Made by a program: the position numbers and the translations under genes
Part shown: in pieces, positions 11,301 through 24,019 of the stretch
Position numbering within the stretch: position 1 is the stretch's first letter
Layout: each line of letters begins with the position of its first letter
DNA from: Diploscapter coronatus
Taxonomy: Eukaryota; Nematoda; Chromadorea; Rhabditida; Rhabditidae
Length of the DNA stretch: 64,000 nt
NCBI GenBank assembly: GCA_964036155.1
Contig: OZ038422.1
Span: forward strand, 63,201,201-63,265,200
Direction: 5' to 3'
The notes under the pieces: generated by a model
Told to the model about the DNA's origin: nothing
Seen by the model: only the letters and a program-made list of their open reading frames with translations
Databases searched by the model: none

Positions 11301-14027
11301 ATGGTATTTTAATTTTTCCCGATTTTCTACCTTCATAGTTGAGCTGTGAATGCTGTGTTTCCTATCAACATTCAAGGACTCAAGCCATTGGGCCAAACAT
11401 AGCAATTTACCATTGATATTATTTTGCTCTCTAAAATTTTCAAGTATATTTAATTTCATTGCAATTCAAATCAAACCCTCTGCCTTCAAATTCGATTTCA
11501 TTCAGGGGATTTTCAATGTGATTCCGATCAGGAATGGGAACTTGCACCTTACAAATGACTTTCTCACGGCCAACCTCTTTCCTTTCTTGGACAACCACAG
11601 CAATGGAATGAGGCTGCGAAGTGACCTAACAACAAGTCATTTTCATAACAGAAAAAAGAAACATCAACATCCAACAAACCTCCAGCCGGAAAGTCTTCAC
11701 AAACTGCAAGGAGAAGGAGTTCAAATTTAGCCATTTCGATCCTGCAGCCAACTTCTCGTTGTAGAATACAGTAATTTGAAGTTGGGTTCGAGCTAATTCC
11801 CTACGCCTTTCCCTCTCTAATTTTGGCATCTTGTCAAATTCGGTTGTTAACCCTTCATTTGTTAATGTTCCGATCAGTTTTTCATTTTCATCTTCCGATT
11901 TGGAATAAGTTATCGTTGTCGAAGTGTAGCCTTGCTCCTGACGACTTCGTTGCACTTTTTGCCAGTCCTAGTAAATTAAAAAAAAAATATTCCAGAAAAA
12001 AGAACCAAAAGACGATTTTGAAAGCACCTGTTCAATCTCTTCAGCTGCTTTCTGTGCCTCGGCCGTTATCTGAGCCAATCTCTGCAGCTGACTGTCACCA
12101 TGTCCGATTTGTTTATTCTCCACTATCTAAAATTATTATAAAATGCTCAAATTATAATATAGTTTAAAACATATCGTTAGATAGACAAAAACTTTTTCGA
12201 GATTCGATTTCTTCATATTATGATTTTGAGCAATTTCGAAACTACATTGCATCATTACATATGCCATATTCGAAATATACAGTTCTTATACGAAAATGCA
12301 CTATTTTACATATGAGATGTGTTTTCTAAATCATTGATTTTAAAATAATGACCTGCATCAGTTCGCCTATTTCCCTGATTCTCTTCAATTGTTTGAAGTA
12401 ATTTGTCCTGAGTTGAGCAACAGCAGCCTCTTCCCGATTAAATAGTGGGTGATCGTCAAAGTGAATTGAATCTACGAAGATCAGCAATGTTGCATAATTA
12501 ATTCTTCTGAAAACTCAATAGTCTAAATTCTAGTTAGATTCAATCCAACTTAGTTCTCTCCACAACCCTATCGAAGTACTCTGCGTCCATATATCCAATG
12601 GCATCATCTTCATAGAAGTAATTCTAAAAACAGGTTATTTAGTTTTTATCACTAAATTTAAAGCCAACATTCTTAACGAACGGCTCAATAAAAGCGTCGG
12701 CAGTTTTAAGTTTCCCTTCAACATTCAGAAACGTCGCGTTCAATCGTTCTCCCATTCTATTCAACACAAGTCCGGACTCGACATTTGTATTCTGGGGCTC
12801 ATGATAGTGCAATAGTTGGTTATCCGGTTCAGGGGCCGGTTGGGCTTCGTGAAATGTCGCCATGTTTTCTTTGGACGATTTCTGGCTTTCCTAAGACTTC
12901 AAGTAAAGATTGAAAATATAAAATTATCTAACCTCAGATTTAGGCTTATATTCGTTAATGAAGAATGCTAGTTGCTCATTTTCGGAAGGCTTCAGGGAAG
13001 ACTCCTCGGTTAGGAATTTCGTGCCCAATTTGAGGCCCGCTTCAATTTGTTCATCTACCGTCCTCAGGTCCTCCTCAGTAATGCTCTCCTCGAAATGGCT
13101 AGTCAGCCTCCTTTGGAGTCGCTTCGTCAGCTGAACGGACCCGCGGGTCCGCTCAACGTCCTTCTCAGCTTGCTTCCGAATTTTCGAACGTAGGGAGGCT
13201 TTTATCTAGAAAGAGTAAATATCGATCAAATAAAAACGCAAGACATGGCACAATACTATGAGGAAAAATATCGTATCCTACACATTTCGCCTATGCCTAA
13301 TATCATAATGCCATGCGATTTGCAAACTCCAATATATTCAGGTGTGAATAGGTAAATCCGCCAACCTCAGCAGATGTGAGGCTCTTGCGGGAGGACGATT
13401 GAGATGAAGTGGGACTGAAACATTATAATTAATATCGAACCTATAATTTTAAGCTTAAGATCTATTTTAACCTTAAAAGCCGCTCCTCGGAATTATCATC
13501 GGGTTGAATTGTGGAGTTGTCTGAGATCGAGCTAGGCTCGACTGGGGGCGAGAGGAGTTGTTTGGGAGCCACTGCAGAGGTCGAATGGTGTTCTTCAGTT
13601 AGCCTATCGTGGACTTCCTCTAGTACTCTGCCAGCCTTCATCTTGAATTTCAGGAGTTGATCCTTCAGGGAGTCCCTCCTTTTTCGCTCATGGTCCTCTC
13701 CATGTGGGGACTATAAAACACTTTGATAAGATATAAATTTCTTATCATTTATACCGGTGATTTAGGCTCCGAATTTTCTTGAACCATAGGAGTCGTCCTA
13801 AGAGGGGGCAAGATTCTTCTTGAAACAGGAGCAGGTGCGGGTTCATCTTGAACTTCTATTGCAGGAACTGGATCTGTAGGGATCTCCTCAGAACTTTCCG
13901 ATTTTTCCTTCGACTCCTTTAAGTCTTGTAGCCAGGCATTCGTCAAAATTCGACGAGGTACTGTAATTTTAAACCTCCTACTGTAGCTTGAATTAGTTAA
14001 ATTTTACGTACCGGCTACAGGCAGCAT
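8326..14027 (-). CDS. CC2D2A: Coiled-coil and C2 domain-containing protein 2A (ciliary transition zone)
   Basis: Twenty-three exons close in frame to 1303 residues: 14012-14027, 13755-13960, 13472-13710, 13366-13414, 12933-13205, 12678-12890, 12550-12623, 12353-12506, 12028-12126, 11680-11967, 11477-11625, 11331-11430, 11154-11290, 10794-10922, 10584-10746, 10231-10535, 10086-10187, 9819-10037, 9443-9711, 9253-9321, 8840-9209, 8658-8799, 8326-8472. The N-terminal third is charged and Lys/Glu-rich. A first C2-like region starts near residue 505 (LQITVFYNEKLAAG). A second spans about 764-900 (LRVNVQSATNLPVR, then LGSVKIPFSTIYCNGKVEGT). A transglutaminase-like segment follows (VSLIPFLEDP, DQMLSLCCGDSEEHALLLCS), and the C-terminus is FALAVHLQPFFNNILS. 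These match vertebrate CC2D2A/MKS6 in order and spacing. The family works in the MKS module of the ciliary transition zone. At 1303 residues it is shorter than the human protein (about 1620). The exon 6 donor (12677) was chosen by phase and is the least certain junction. Confidence 0.93.
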
Positions 14028-14528
14028 ATAAAATAAATATTTTCACTTTTAGAGCATTAGAAGTTTTCAATATGCCATGCAAACGTTCAATATGTGTGCA
14101 TTGCATTTGGTTGTCATGGCAACTTTATGTATATTAATTATTCATATTCATTTCTTTGGCATTTTACTTCTTATCTACACAAAATATATTTGAATAAATC
14201 AATATATCGATTTTATCGTAAATCCCTCAGCACCCATCATTATGCACACACCCACTTTCGAAGCAACCACCTTCACTCCTCTCTCTCTGCGTGCCTGCTG
14301 TCTTTGGATACTCAATAGTCTTGAATATATCGATCGTTCTTTTTCATTTCTATGCCAACGGCACAGCTCGCCCATTCCATTTTCCTTTTTAGACACTCAC
14401 TAGACTGAGGGATTATTCCTAATATGTCTTGGACTTGATGATCAACTGAATTCTTCTGTTTACAAATACGGAATATTCGAGATTCATCTAAGAAGCACGA
14501 TGAAGATGTAAACATTATTCTCTATATA

Positions 14529-15098
14529 CAGTGTTTCAAGTTTATCTCCCTATTTTCTTTTTTGAATAACCTTCTTATTTTCCATCCAAATTGAGTAGGG
14601 TTTTTGCATGGGACTCTCCTTACCTTATGGTTTTGTTTGGTACAACTCTTGAGTCGAAACCAATTACCCATACCCATAAAACCACCTGTCTTTTGAAGAC
14701 TAATTTTTGACAATAAATCGAGCTCTAGGCGTAGGACTGGACCATTTAACTGCGCTTTACCACTCAGATTAGCATATTTTGATAACATTTCAGGTAGACG
14801 TGTTTGGTATCTTACCAAACTTGGTACCAAATTAATTCTGGCATGTTTGACTATCATACGGAGCGAATTGCATCAAAAATGATCTAGTCCTACGCCCACA
14901 GGGCTCGATTTATTATCAAAAATTAGCCTTCAAAAGAGAGGTGATTTTATGCGCATGGGTAATTGGTTTCGACTCAAAAGTTATACCAAACAAAACCATA
15001 AGATAGGAAGAGTACCATGCAAAAACCCTACTCAATTTGGATGAAAAGTAAGAAGGTTATTCAAAAAAGAAAACAGGGAGATAAATTTGAACACCCGG
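14529..15098. mobile_element. MITE-like element with about 200-bp terminal inverted repeats
   Basis: The left end (CAGTGTTTCAAGTTTATCTC, 14529 on) is matched by the reverse complement of the right end (CCGGGTGTTCAAATTTATCT, reading back from 15098). Similarity runs about 210 bases on each arm, including GGTAATTGGTTTCGACTC and CGATTTATT...AAAATTAG, separated by about 150 bases. A TA flanks each end, as expected for a TA target duplication. There is no transposase frame, so this is a non-autonomous element. Assignment to a superfamily is inference. Confidence 0.7.
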
Positions 15099-15345
15099 TA
15101 CATATTCAAATGTAACAGCAATTATTACTGCTTCCACTCATTATGAGCAATTTCGGCTTCCGAAAATCGAGACATTTTTCGAATAAGGTGCAAAATGTTA
15201 TTCATCTAACAACTAACACAAATGTTGATTTTTATTGAATTTCAAGTTTGCAACGCTCTAGTACATATCACAATAATTATATTAAAAATAGTCTAAACTA
15301 TCCAGTTGGGCATATAGGCTAACTCCTAGCCAGGCAACCATGCTC

Positions 15346-15420
15346 ACATAGTGTAGTGATAGGCGGCGCACCCCAGGAATGTCAGGGGTCAGGTTGAACA
15401 TCCTGACTGTAAAGCATGAG
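15346..15420 (+). repeat. tRNA-like (SINE- or tRNA-pseudogene-like) segment
   Basis: TAGTGTAGTGATAGG resembles a D-arm/box A and, about 35 bases later, CAGGTTGAACATCCTG resembles a T-arm/box B, with a 5-bp T-stem but an 8-base loop. No complete cloverleaf can be drawn with confidence, so it is reported as tRNA-derived rather than as a tRNA gene. Confidence 0.3.
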
Positions 15421-16011
15421 TTTGGCATAAAATAGCCACTCGCAGCGGACCCAATCGAGGTACCGCTAGGTCCATCGTCCTATAGCTCTTGTTTGTTGTC
15501 TCTTGAATAAAGATTCCATAACACTAGTTCCTATTTACTATTTATTCAAAAAAAAAGTACGATTGTGAATTTTATGCGCGAGACCTTGTGTTTTGTTTTG
15601 AAGAAGGAGAATTTTCGATAAGAAACCTACCAGTCGAAAACATTAAAAACGCGAATACAAGATAAAGCTAATGCACGTAAGAAGTTAATAATAACAAAGT
15701 CTAAAATCTAACTGACTTACAAATGAATTTTGAAACTCATTAATCTCAACTTTGGCGTTGCGCTGACTGAATCATAAATACTGAGTTGGAGAGGTAAGAA
15801 TACAAAAGAATATGAAAATCAACATGTCTAAATTGCCGGACTAAATCTTATCTTATCTGCTATATACTGGGCTTAGAATAGAAGGTACTTGTCACAATAG
15901 AAAAATGCCCGGAAAAACGCACAAGTCTTAGTAATTCGATATATCCTAGCTACACAAAGTAAAACAATGGACATTGCAAAATAAGCTAGAAAAACTTGGA
16001 AAAAGAGGTAA

Positions 16012-16497
16012 TCTGGATAATTCGTAGCTTTGTAGCTCATAGGTAGAGAGCGCAAGCTCCGCCTTACAGGTGTGCGGCATGAAACAAAAAGTGGCAGTTA
16101 AGGAAACTCAAAAATGGGAGGCAAGTACCCTTCAAAGACCAAATGTCACCAAAAACCTAATCTGAATCAACGATAAACCTTCTGAAAGGTTTCTCTGCCA
16201 AAAATCAGCGCATAATTTTGCCTGCTAAAACCTACTAACATTTTGAAGTTTGCGAAAACGTGTTCATTTGGGGTCCGAAAAATGTCGGTTCTTTTGTTCA
16301 AAATCAACTTGTATTTTATTTTTTCTTATCAAAAGTCTTAGTTACCCCAAAACGTATATTCCTGAGCAAAAATAATGCCAAAATATGTGGTTCTTGTGAA
16401 CCTGCTTACATTCTCTAGGTATAGGGCAAAGCAGAAAGATGTCTTTTCTCGTATACTATTCCCTAGGCTACGAAGCTAGGAGTTATCCAGGCTGTCA
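16012..16497. repeat. Inverted pair of a short dispersed repeat
   Basis: CTGGATAATTCGTAGCTTTG at about 16012 recurs in reverse orientation at about 16464-16494 (reverse complement CCTGGATAACTCCTAGCTTC). A third related copy lies at about 49211-49235. The right copy lies just beyond the stop of the SLC22-like gene. It may mark the ends of a small non-autonomous element. Confidence 0.4.
16315..16320 (-). terminator. Polyadenylation signal candidate of the SLC22-like gene
   Basis: AATAAA on the minus strand about 185 nt past the stop codon at 16505. It is the nearest canonical hexamer I saw; a variant signal nearer the stop cannot be excluded. Confidence 0.35.
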
Positions 16498-16504
16498 AAA
16501 GAAA

Positions 16505-18850
16505 TTAGTTGGGATTAGTCGGATTAGTCCCTGTGCCAGATACGACGGTGTCCTTGTAAGGGTTGCCGTCGTCCTGTGCGGATTTGGAGAGCAGCTGCAT
16601 CTCTGCGGGGTCGCTCTTGGCTTCCGAACTCTGTTGAGTCGCCGCGGGTGTCTTTGCGCCAGCAGTGCCTGCCTTCTCCAGACTGCAGTTCTTAGTTTCC
16701 TCGAGCCACAGGAACGCCACGATAATGTTGAGAATGCCCAGCGCGACTGAGACCATGTGCACTCCGGGCTCGTAGTAGTTCTTCATTTTGGCCTGGAATA
16801 TGATAAGAGGATTATCACTGAATGACGATAAGGAATATGGTCGTACAATGACTGAGGCTCCGATGTTTGCGATGCGGCCGACGATTGAACAGCTTGCAGT
16901 TGACGTGGCTCGCACCTCCGTAGGCATCAGTTCCGAAGCACACAGGTAGCACGGCTCCCAGACAATCGACGTGAACACGAAAGCACCCAGATACACGGCA
17001 GTATAGTACCATTCACCCTGAGTTCAAGTGATATTGTTGAGATTTTTGAGACAATAGTTACCTTCTGACCGAGGAATAGGAATCCAATGACGCAGAGGAA
17101 GAAGAACACGGCCAGAGACTGGGCGCCGAGTAGGACGAAGCGGCGACCCATCCAAGGCAAAGAGCCGTCCGCGAATCCGAGAACCTGAGGATGGAATTGA
17201 AATCAAGCCATATTTTTTAGAGCCTTACAATTCTGACAGCCGACAGCAGAATGCCCGAGAGGAATTGGCCGATCCAGAAGTTCTTGGTCATGTCGCCTCC
17301 GCTCAGATCGGTCAGATAGGCCGTCATGCCGATCACGAACCACATCACCCACAGCACCAGCAGGTTTCTTCTCAGAGTGGGGTCCTGGAAGACGTTCAGA
17401 ATGGTGACGTCCTTCTCAGGCTCGGGTGGGAGCTCGCCCTCCTTCAGTTCGGGAGCGGGTTGGGGGACGAATTCCACTCCGGAAATGGCGGCGATTCGTC
17501 TTCTGCTTGCTTCAGCCTCGGCGAACCGGCCCTTCTTCTTCAGCCAAATGTGAGATTCAGGGAGGACGAATATGGCGATGGCTAGTGTAATGCAAGTGAT
17601 GGCTGCTGAGACGTAAGAGGACAAACGCCATTCCCCAGTGAACAGACAGACCAATGTCAGCATGATACGAGCATTAGCCTAATATGAGATTTTATAATTG
17701 CCTAATTAAAAGCTAAGTACCCAATTACTGAACACTCTCAGCTTAAAGCGCTGATGGGGAGACACGAGTTCCGAGAAGAAGGCCCAGCCGACAATCATAG
17801 TCCCTGAAAGGTTATTGTCTTATTAGGGGAAACTAGGAAAAATGCGATTAAGTTCCTAGCAATTTAAATTTTGCTAGTTTAATTGGTTTTTTTCTTATCG
17901 TAATCCTTAAATTAATTTACTTCTAATTCATTGCATTATCATGAGAGTTTTTTGTTGATAGCCTTTTATCATCGTATTTGAGCGATCGGATTACGACACA
18001 CCTGCAATGCCGACTCCAGTGAGAGCTCTGAACGCGAAGAACACTGGCAAACTGTCGAATGTCGCAGATAGACATAATGCGGGGATTCCAACGAGCAGAG
18101 AGAAGATGAACGTCTTCCTCCTGCCCCACTTGTCAGCCACATGACCGAGGATGATGTTCCCAAGCAGCACTCCAGAATACTGGGCAAACGCCGGGCCATA
18201 ACTAAACTTATTTATTTACTTTTAGCTTTAAAAGTATTTCATATTGATGAATAGTATATAAACTTAATGGGGGGAAGTCTATTTAAATCTTAAATACTTT
18301 ATAAGATTCGAAATACTCCAATTTCATCACACCTTATGCCGTATTATTTCATTAATGGTTAAGTTAGATTAAGCTTACTTCCACCACGAATGATCGCAGA
18401 AATACTGGTACTCCATCGCAGCGGACTTGTAATACGCGAACGAGTTCTTCTCGACGCATTCTTTCTGAGAGGAAAACATATCTCAAAAGTATTAAATTAG
18501 TAAATTTAGCCTACTTTAGCAGCAGGAGTCGTAGCGGATGCACACAAGTCCGGACAGGCCGTCTTGTTGCAGGCCTTGATGTCAGCCATACAATTCGACT
18601 TGGGCATGGCGAAGCAGTAATCTCCTAAATTTAAATTAAAGCTATTTTTAAAGGGGCTCAAATATCTCACCATCACAAGCCGTCTTTGGGGTGTACTTGA
18701 GGAAGACTGGGAAAATCTGCTGGATCGAGAAGAAGTGGCACATTTGGTAGCAGAATAGGATCAGGATGTCGAACCGGTAGAATCCTACAAGGATTTGTTC
18801 TATTTTATTTATTTATCTAAAGAATACTTACCCGGTTTTAGAAGCTGCAT
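16505..18850 (-). CDS. SLC22-type organic ion transporter, major facilitator superfamily
   Basis: Ten exons close in frame to 547 residues: 18832-18850, 18671-18784, 18515-18624, 18379-18464, 18002-18201, 17721-17803, 17229-17678, 17062-17184, 16847-17017, 16505-16792. A short N-terminus leads into TM1 (FDILILFCYQMCHFFSIQQI). A Cys-rich extracellular loop follows (six Cys between CFAMPKSNC and CPDLC, then VEKNSF and YFCDHSWW). The MFS loop 2-3 signature reads GHVADKWGRRKT, and ALTGVGIAG and VLPESHIWLKKKGR follow. The C-terminal half has MPTEVRATSTASCSIVGRIA and ends FLWLEETKNCSLEK before a polar tail. These are hallmarks of SLC22 (OCT/OCTN/OAT) and related carriers of the plasma membrane, which move organic cations, carnitine or anions; substrate cannot be read from sequence. 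It is divergently oriented to the PiT gene across a 5.2-kb spacer. Confidence 0.9.
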
Positions 18851-21800
18851 GGTTGCTACTGTTTATTAGCAGCTTTCGATGACAAACTTGGGACCCAAGT
18901 CGTCTGAAATATAAAGTCTAATTTCTAATAAATGGCAAAATGACGGCAAATCGATGATAAGGAGGAGATCCTGAGGGATATGAGAGGATATAGCTGAGGA
19001 ACAATTGACAGGGAGAGGGGTAGGGAGGGCAAAACAGAGCATGACGCAACTCGTTCGGCCTCATATCGATGTGGAATGTCTCTTGCTTTCATTCTCCCTG
19101 CCTAAGCTCATTTTATTATCACACTAACATCTACACTGCAGATACTCTCTCATTTCTCACGTAAAATAGGCTTATTTTTGATCCCAAACTCAGATAAAGC
19201 TGAGATTGTACAATTATAAATGGCGGGGATAATCGATATATTTTCGAGAGGAATGGAGAGATTAGGAGGGAGGGAGCAGAGCCATCGCAGTAAAACAGAG
19301 ATTATCGATTCGAGTGCCTCTAACTCTTTGACAGAAGGAGACGAACATCTTAGATTTAGGTAAAAACTACGTTATTTGCAAAGTTCTTAAAATATTAAGG
19401 TATTTTGAGCGTAGTTAAAATGAAATATATCGTGTGTTAGATATATATTTATCTTACGAAACTAAAAAATGGTTAGAAATAGGTACCTTTTCGGGTAAAA
19501 TTGAGAGTCGAAGGGCAAAGACCCTGAGTTTTTATGTTTGAATTTGAGATTGAAATGGCAGGAGTGCGGCCGGGTGGAAAGAAAGGGTAATTAGAACCAG
19601 TTCAAGGGTAGATTCAATCAAATCGATTCAATTCCAGAGATAATTTGAGCTGGCGCATGGCACTGAAATTACTGAAAACAAGCAAATCTATCAAAAAGTC
19701 GGTGATTTTTGATTTTACTTCAGAATTACAGATAAACAATCGAAACTAAAATGATAAGACTACAAGATTCATACATTGTTTACAATTATCTTTCTTTAAT
19801 ATTTACACCATTATACAATTTTACGGTCAATAAAGAATGATTGAATATTGAAACAATGAAAGTTGACAATGTTTCAACGCCAGCAGAACACTCATGATTC
19901 GTACGAAACTGATATCATCGACGGAAATAGAATTGCACGTTTTGCAATGCATATTTAGCCAACTGCAGGGAGAAGTATATGTAAAGGCTACTCGCTCAGT
20001 CATAATATTATGATGAAATGCGCGGGTGTTTTTCAGATGTTTGAAAATTTCGCCCGGATCTCAACAAATTGATCTCATTCGTCGTCTTTCAGACCATGTT
20101 GGCTCTATGCCAGTCTATTTTTCCATTTACCATTTTTTCTAATTCTTAATCCTCCTCAAGTCCCTCATTCTATAATCAGAGCTCTGCTTTTCTGCAGCTT
20201 TTCCTCTCCGTGTCTGACTCGATTTCGCAATAGTCTTTTGGCCGCTCGGGTTGTGCTCAAAACGACACACAGCTTCAGCTAAATTTGATTCTCTCAAGTC
20301 TCCAGAATTCCTTGATATTTCGTCAAACTCTAGCCGCTTTTCCTCTTTCCCGCCGCAATTTTTCACTCTTCTATTTTTCTTCCGTACTCTCTCATATTCT
20401 CATGATATTTAATTTCTTAGCCCCTTTCTCCAGTCACTTTTCAGCTTTTCCTCTATGTCTATGCTCTACCCATTTCTCGTTCTATTTCGGTCCTTCTGGA
20501 TGCATCGTTCTCTGAGTGCACACCCCAGTGCTTATATACGCGCCAGGCTCTCCCCTCGAAATTTAGGAATTTTCACTTTCAAAGTAGCCTAATAATAAGT
20601 GTTTCCTTATCTTTCAATATTTATATATCGGATTTTATCGCATTTTCATCTGGCTCATTATCTGAGAATAGTTGATTAGGTTATTTTCGAGGATTTTCAA
20701 TTTCCGGCTTATATTTTATTCCATTTCAATTCGTTCTGAATTTTTACTAATCTCAATTTGTGTGGATCTAATTTGTTTTATTCTCGTCCTTTCATTTAAT
20801 TCAAAATGCTCATAAGCCTTTGCGTATTTTTATTTGCGCGCGAAATTGCTTGAAGCTGGAGAGGAATGATGCAAAAGGAGCAAAAGCAAAAAGGCAGCGT
20901 GAAAGAGCTTTTCCACTGAAAAGAGAACTGACACATTTTATCGCGAGCATCGAAAGGAGCATAAGAGCATTTACAAAGGAGACGAGAATAACTCAGCATA
21001 AATTTCAATTGAACACGCTCATTTAGCCCGAGTGTTGCATTTCAGGACCAATATACCAAAAATTGTCGTATTTCAAATTTATGTGTCAAAAATTCTATTC
21101 AATAGACCATATATCTTCTCGTCACATATCAATATATCAACATTTTTTCTTTATAGTCTTGTTCCATTTACCAACTTCCCATGTGGTTTTGACCAATATA
21201 CCAATTAACTTTCTATCTCTAGTTCGAATTTTCTGACTCATCCTCTAGAAGCCATTGTTTTGTCTGCGAGCTTCACCCCCATTCCCATTTCGTTCCATTT
21301 CACTTTGTTGTTCCGGTGCCTTCCACGTGCCCCATTCTCCATTCTTCTCGAATCTTTCACGCAATCACATCTCTTTCACTCTTTCAACTTTCCACAAACT
21401 TCTTCCGTTTACCCAAGTTCAAAAAACCAATGAATGGGTCTAAGTGATACCTGGAAATTTCGCAGCTTGAACGCAATATTATTTACCTTATGAGAGGGTA
21501 ATAAAGTAGAGATTCCCTTCTTTCTCATACAATTTCAAATCTTCAAAGTTACGATTTCCCCAGATTACCCAAATAATTGATCATAGATTTTTCCCGAAAC
21601 TAATATCATTTTTCTACTACATCTGCTCTAGGAGCCTAGGAGCTATTTTTCGGCTTTACTTTGGCTGAAAATATATCCTCTCTCGAAGGCTGCGAAAAGA
21701 CATGTGAATCCTCAAAAACTGGGCCTAAGCAAGAGACTGGCTGCACTCGAATGATGTGTTTATCGGAATGGGTTTCATAGAGCCATATTATTGTTCTTTT

Positions 21801-24019
21801 CATGAAACCGAGCCAAGTCACATTTCTTTGCATGGATCTATCAAATCCATCTTACTCCATTCTTTATCATTCTTCACTGTGGTTTGTTCCTTAGAGTCAG
21901 AAAAATCTTTCCGTCTCCACTCTTCTTCATGCTATTGCTCTTTAGTTTTCTAGAAATAGTGCGAGGACAATGGAGACGGAAAGGTTTTCTATCGCAAAGA
22001 GATGGAATAAGGTGCTCTTTCAATCTTTTTATCTGAATCCAAATCCCAGTGTTCCCTCAAAGACTTCTTTCTCGTCCTAGTCCTGAACAGCTGTGGCTCT
22101 GCCTGCCTTGACTGCCAACGTACCGAGACTCGAAGGAGTGAGAGAATCGAGAGAAGCCCCCCATCTTTTTTCCCTTCAAACCAACTGCCTCTCGTCACCT
22201 TTCCTCTCTCAGATACGCCTATATGCTTTATCCCATTCCTTCTTCTTTTACTACTTCGCAATTCCCTCTTTACGTCAGTCACAAAAGTCCCGAAGCCCTG
22301 GCCTAAAATTCCGCTAAATTAATGAATTAATTATGATTTATGAATGCCGGATTTTTTCACCCTCTTTTATTATCCGGCCTAAATTTTTCTAGTTCAATTA
22401 TGATCGATGGGTGAGAACTTTTAGAATTTCGAATTTCTAAATCCAAAATGTCAAGAAAATTTGCGTCTTTCCAAAATCGCATTATATCTCAACATATTCA
22501 ATTCGAAAGTGTTCCCTTTCTGACTATGTGTGTTATTTCTTACTCAGACCGAATCAAATGCACACCGCAGCACCGCTCTTTTTCATTTTGTCAGATTTGT
22601 CCTTTCTTTCCTCCCTGCCCCTTGCATTTGCTTCGACACTTTTGAGTTTGTCAGCGACGCCCCGCCCACCCTTTTTGTTATCATGCTTTTTCTAGCGTGT
22701 GCTCGTTACTATCTACTAAAAATATGTCATCGAATTGAAATATCTCGAATTCCCCCCACTGAAGATTTCTATACGAATATTGTCTAAATTCTCTCTCATA
22801 CACTCGAGCATATTTGCGTAATGATGCAATTATTTCATCCATTAATAATATTCCACATTTTGCAGGGGTAATTCCGAGCAGCCAAACTACAAGCCATCAA
22901 AAGCGCGACGTCTCTTTTGATTTATCTTTTGCCTTTTAAAAGGTAGGCCTATTTTTCATTTTATGCTAATTCTTGTAAAATTTTCAGGCAGTAGCCCTAG
23001 TGCTCACCCTTACCTAATCTTCCAATCCCACTTTCACTTCCCGCCGCCGACAAATCTCGGAATCGTTCCGAACAAAGAAGCGGATCAAGCCAGATCACCT
23101 ATATAAATTGCAAATAGACTCAGAACTATTGCGATATTGTAAGTTTTTGGTAAAATCACCTGGAAACGCATTGATATCGTGTAACAAGCGAAATAGTATA
23201 GGTTAGATATGGTAACAATTATGTCGTATGTTACGACGTTACTAAATGTCCACATTATCTTCAAGAAGTACAATTTCTGCATCCTTCCCAATACTATCTC
23301 ACTTCCTGTCTGAGCGTCTACTTTCATGCATTGTCCTCCAGCGTTTTCCTCTGTCTTATCTTTCAAATCAGCGTGACAATTTTTATGCTTTTTGTGAGGA
23401 GCGGATTCATATTTTAACAGCTCGAATGAACAAGTGAACGATTATCATTTTTCTGTCGATTATTGCATTGCCTCGTCGCATCTCGATATCTCTAAAAGCC
23501 CGTTCAATCGATTTTGTTAAACTTCCGGCGAATTTTAAAATCTCATCCTTTGAACCCCATCACTAAAATCGTGTTTTGACTGATAACCTATCAGTTTTAA
23601 ACCACTGATCACTCTGTTACTAATATCTACCGTCCACTCCTCCATTTTCTGATTTTTAATACCTGCTCAATCAGGGCATTTATTTTCATAAATGACACTG
23701 TCATGCCTTTGTGCGCTTATCTAATATTTACGCGTTTGCTACACAAAAATAAGCTCCATTCTCATCGATGGTCTCTCTATGCAAGTGCCAAAGCGAACTC
23801 ATGACTTTCCATTGCCAAATAAATGAAGAATGTTCTGAAAGCTTCCATATTTTGAAACTTTTGCAGCTAATAAAATAAGTACGGCAAATTTACTAAAATA
23901 CTTCATGTATTTCGAAATCTGCATGCACAAATGTCATTAGATTAGATTATGACGTACTCATACTATCTTAATTAATTTAACAACGATCTATATTCCTACT
24001 AATTTAAATTTAGTTTTAG
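18851..24019. other. Divergent intergenic region with purine/pyrimidine switch
   Basis: No exon recognised in 5.2 kb between two genes that point away from each other. On the plus strand the first part (about 18950-19590) has long purine-rich tracts (GGAGAGGGGTAGGGAGGG), and from about 20100 to 22900 it becomes strongly pyrimidine-rich (TTTTCCTCTTTCCCGCC and many similar tracts). The open frames here reflect the scarcity of stop codons in such sequence. A GC-box-like GACGCCCCGCCCACCC lies at about 22656-22671. Confidence 0.6.
22656..22671 (+). promoter_or_regulatory. GC-box/KLF-like motif upstream of PiT
   Basis: GACGCCCCGCCCACCC in the SLC22-PiT divergent spacer. Similar GC-rich cores stand out against the AT-rich background near several other gene starts in this window. 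Function is inferred only from position and similarity to SP/KLF sites. Confidence 0.3.

Larger units (their letters stand above)
14028..16504. other. Spacer between SLC22-like gene and CC2D2A, filled with repeats
   Basis: No genuine exon recognised. It contains an inverted-repeat element (14529-15098), a tRNA-like or SINE-like segment (about 15346-15420) and an inverted pair of a short repeat (about 16012-16497). The open frame of 111 codons at 14522-14857 lies mostly on one arm of the inverted repeat and is not a gene. Confidence 0.5.

Noticed and set aside
14522..14857. 111-codon minus-strand open frame
   Set aside because: Lies largely on one arm of the inverted-repeat element 14529-15098; no transposase motif.
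15873..16055. 60-codon hydrophobic minus-strand frame
   Set aside because: Overlaps a copy of the repeat at 16012 and has no splice borders or family match.
16439..17585. Plus-strand open frames opposite the SLC22-like gene
   Set aside because: Antisense shadows of exons 16505-16792 and 17229-17678, whose minus-strand frames carry MFS motifs.
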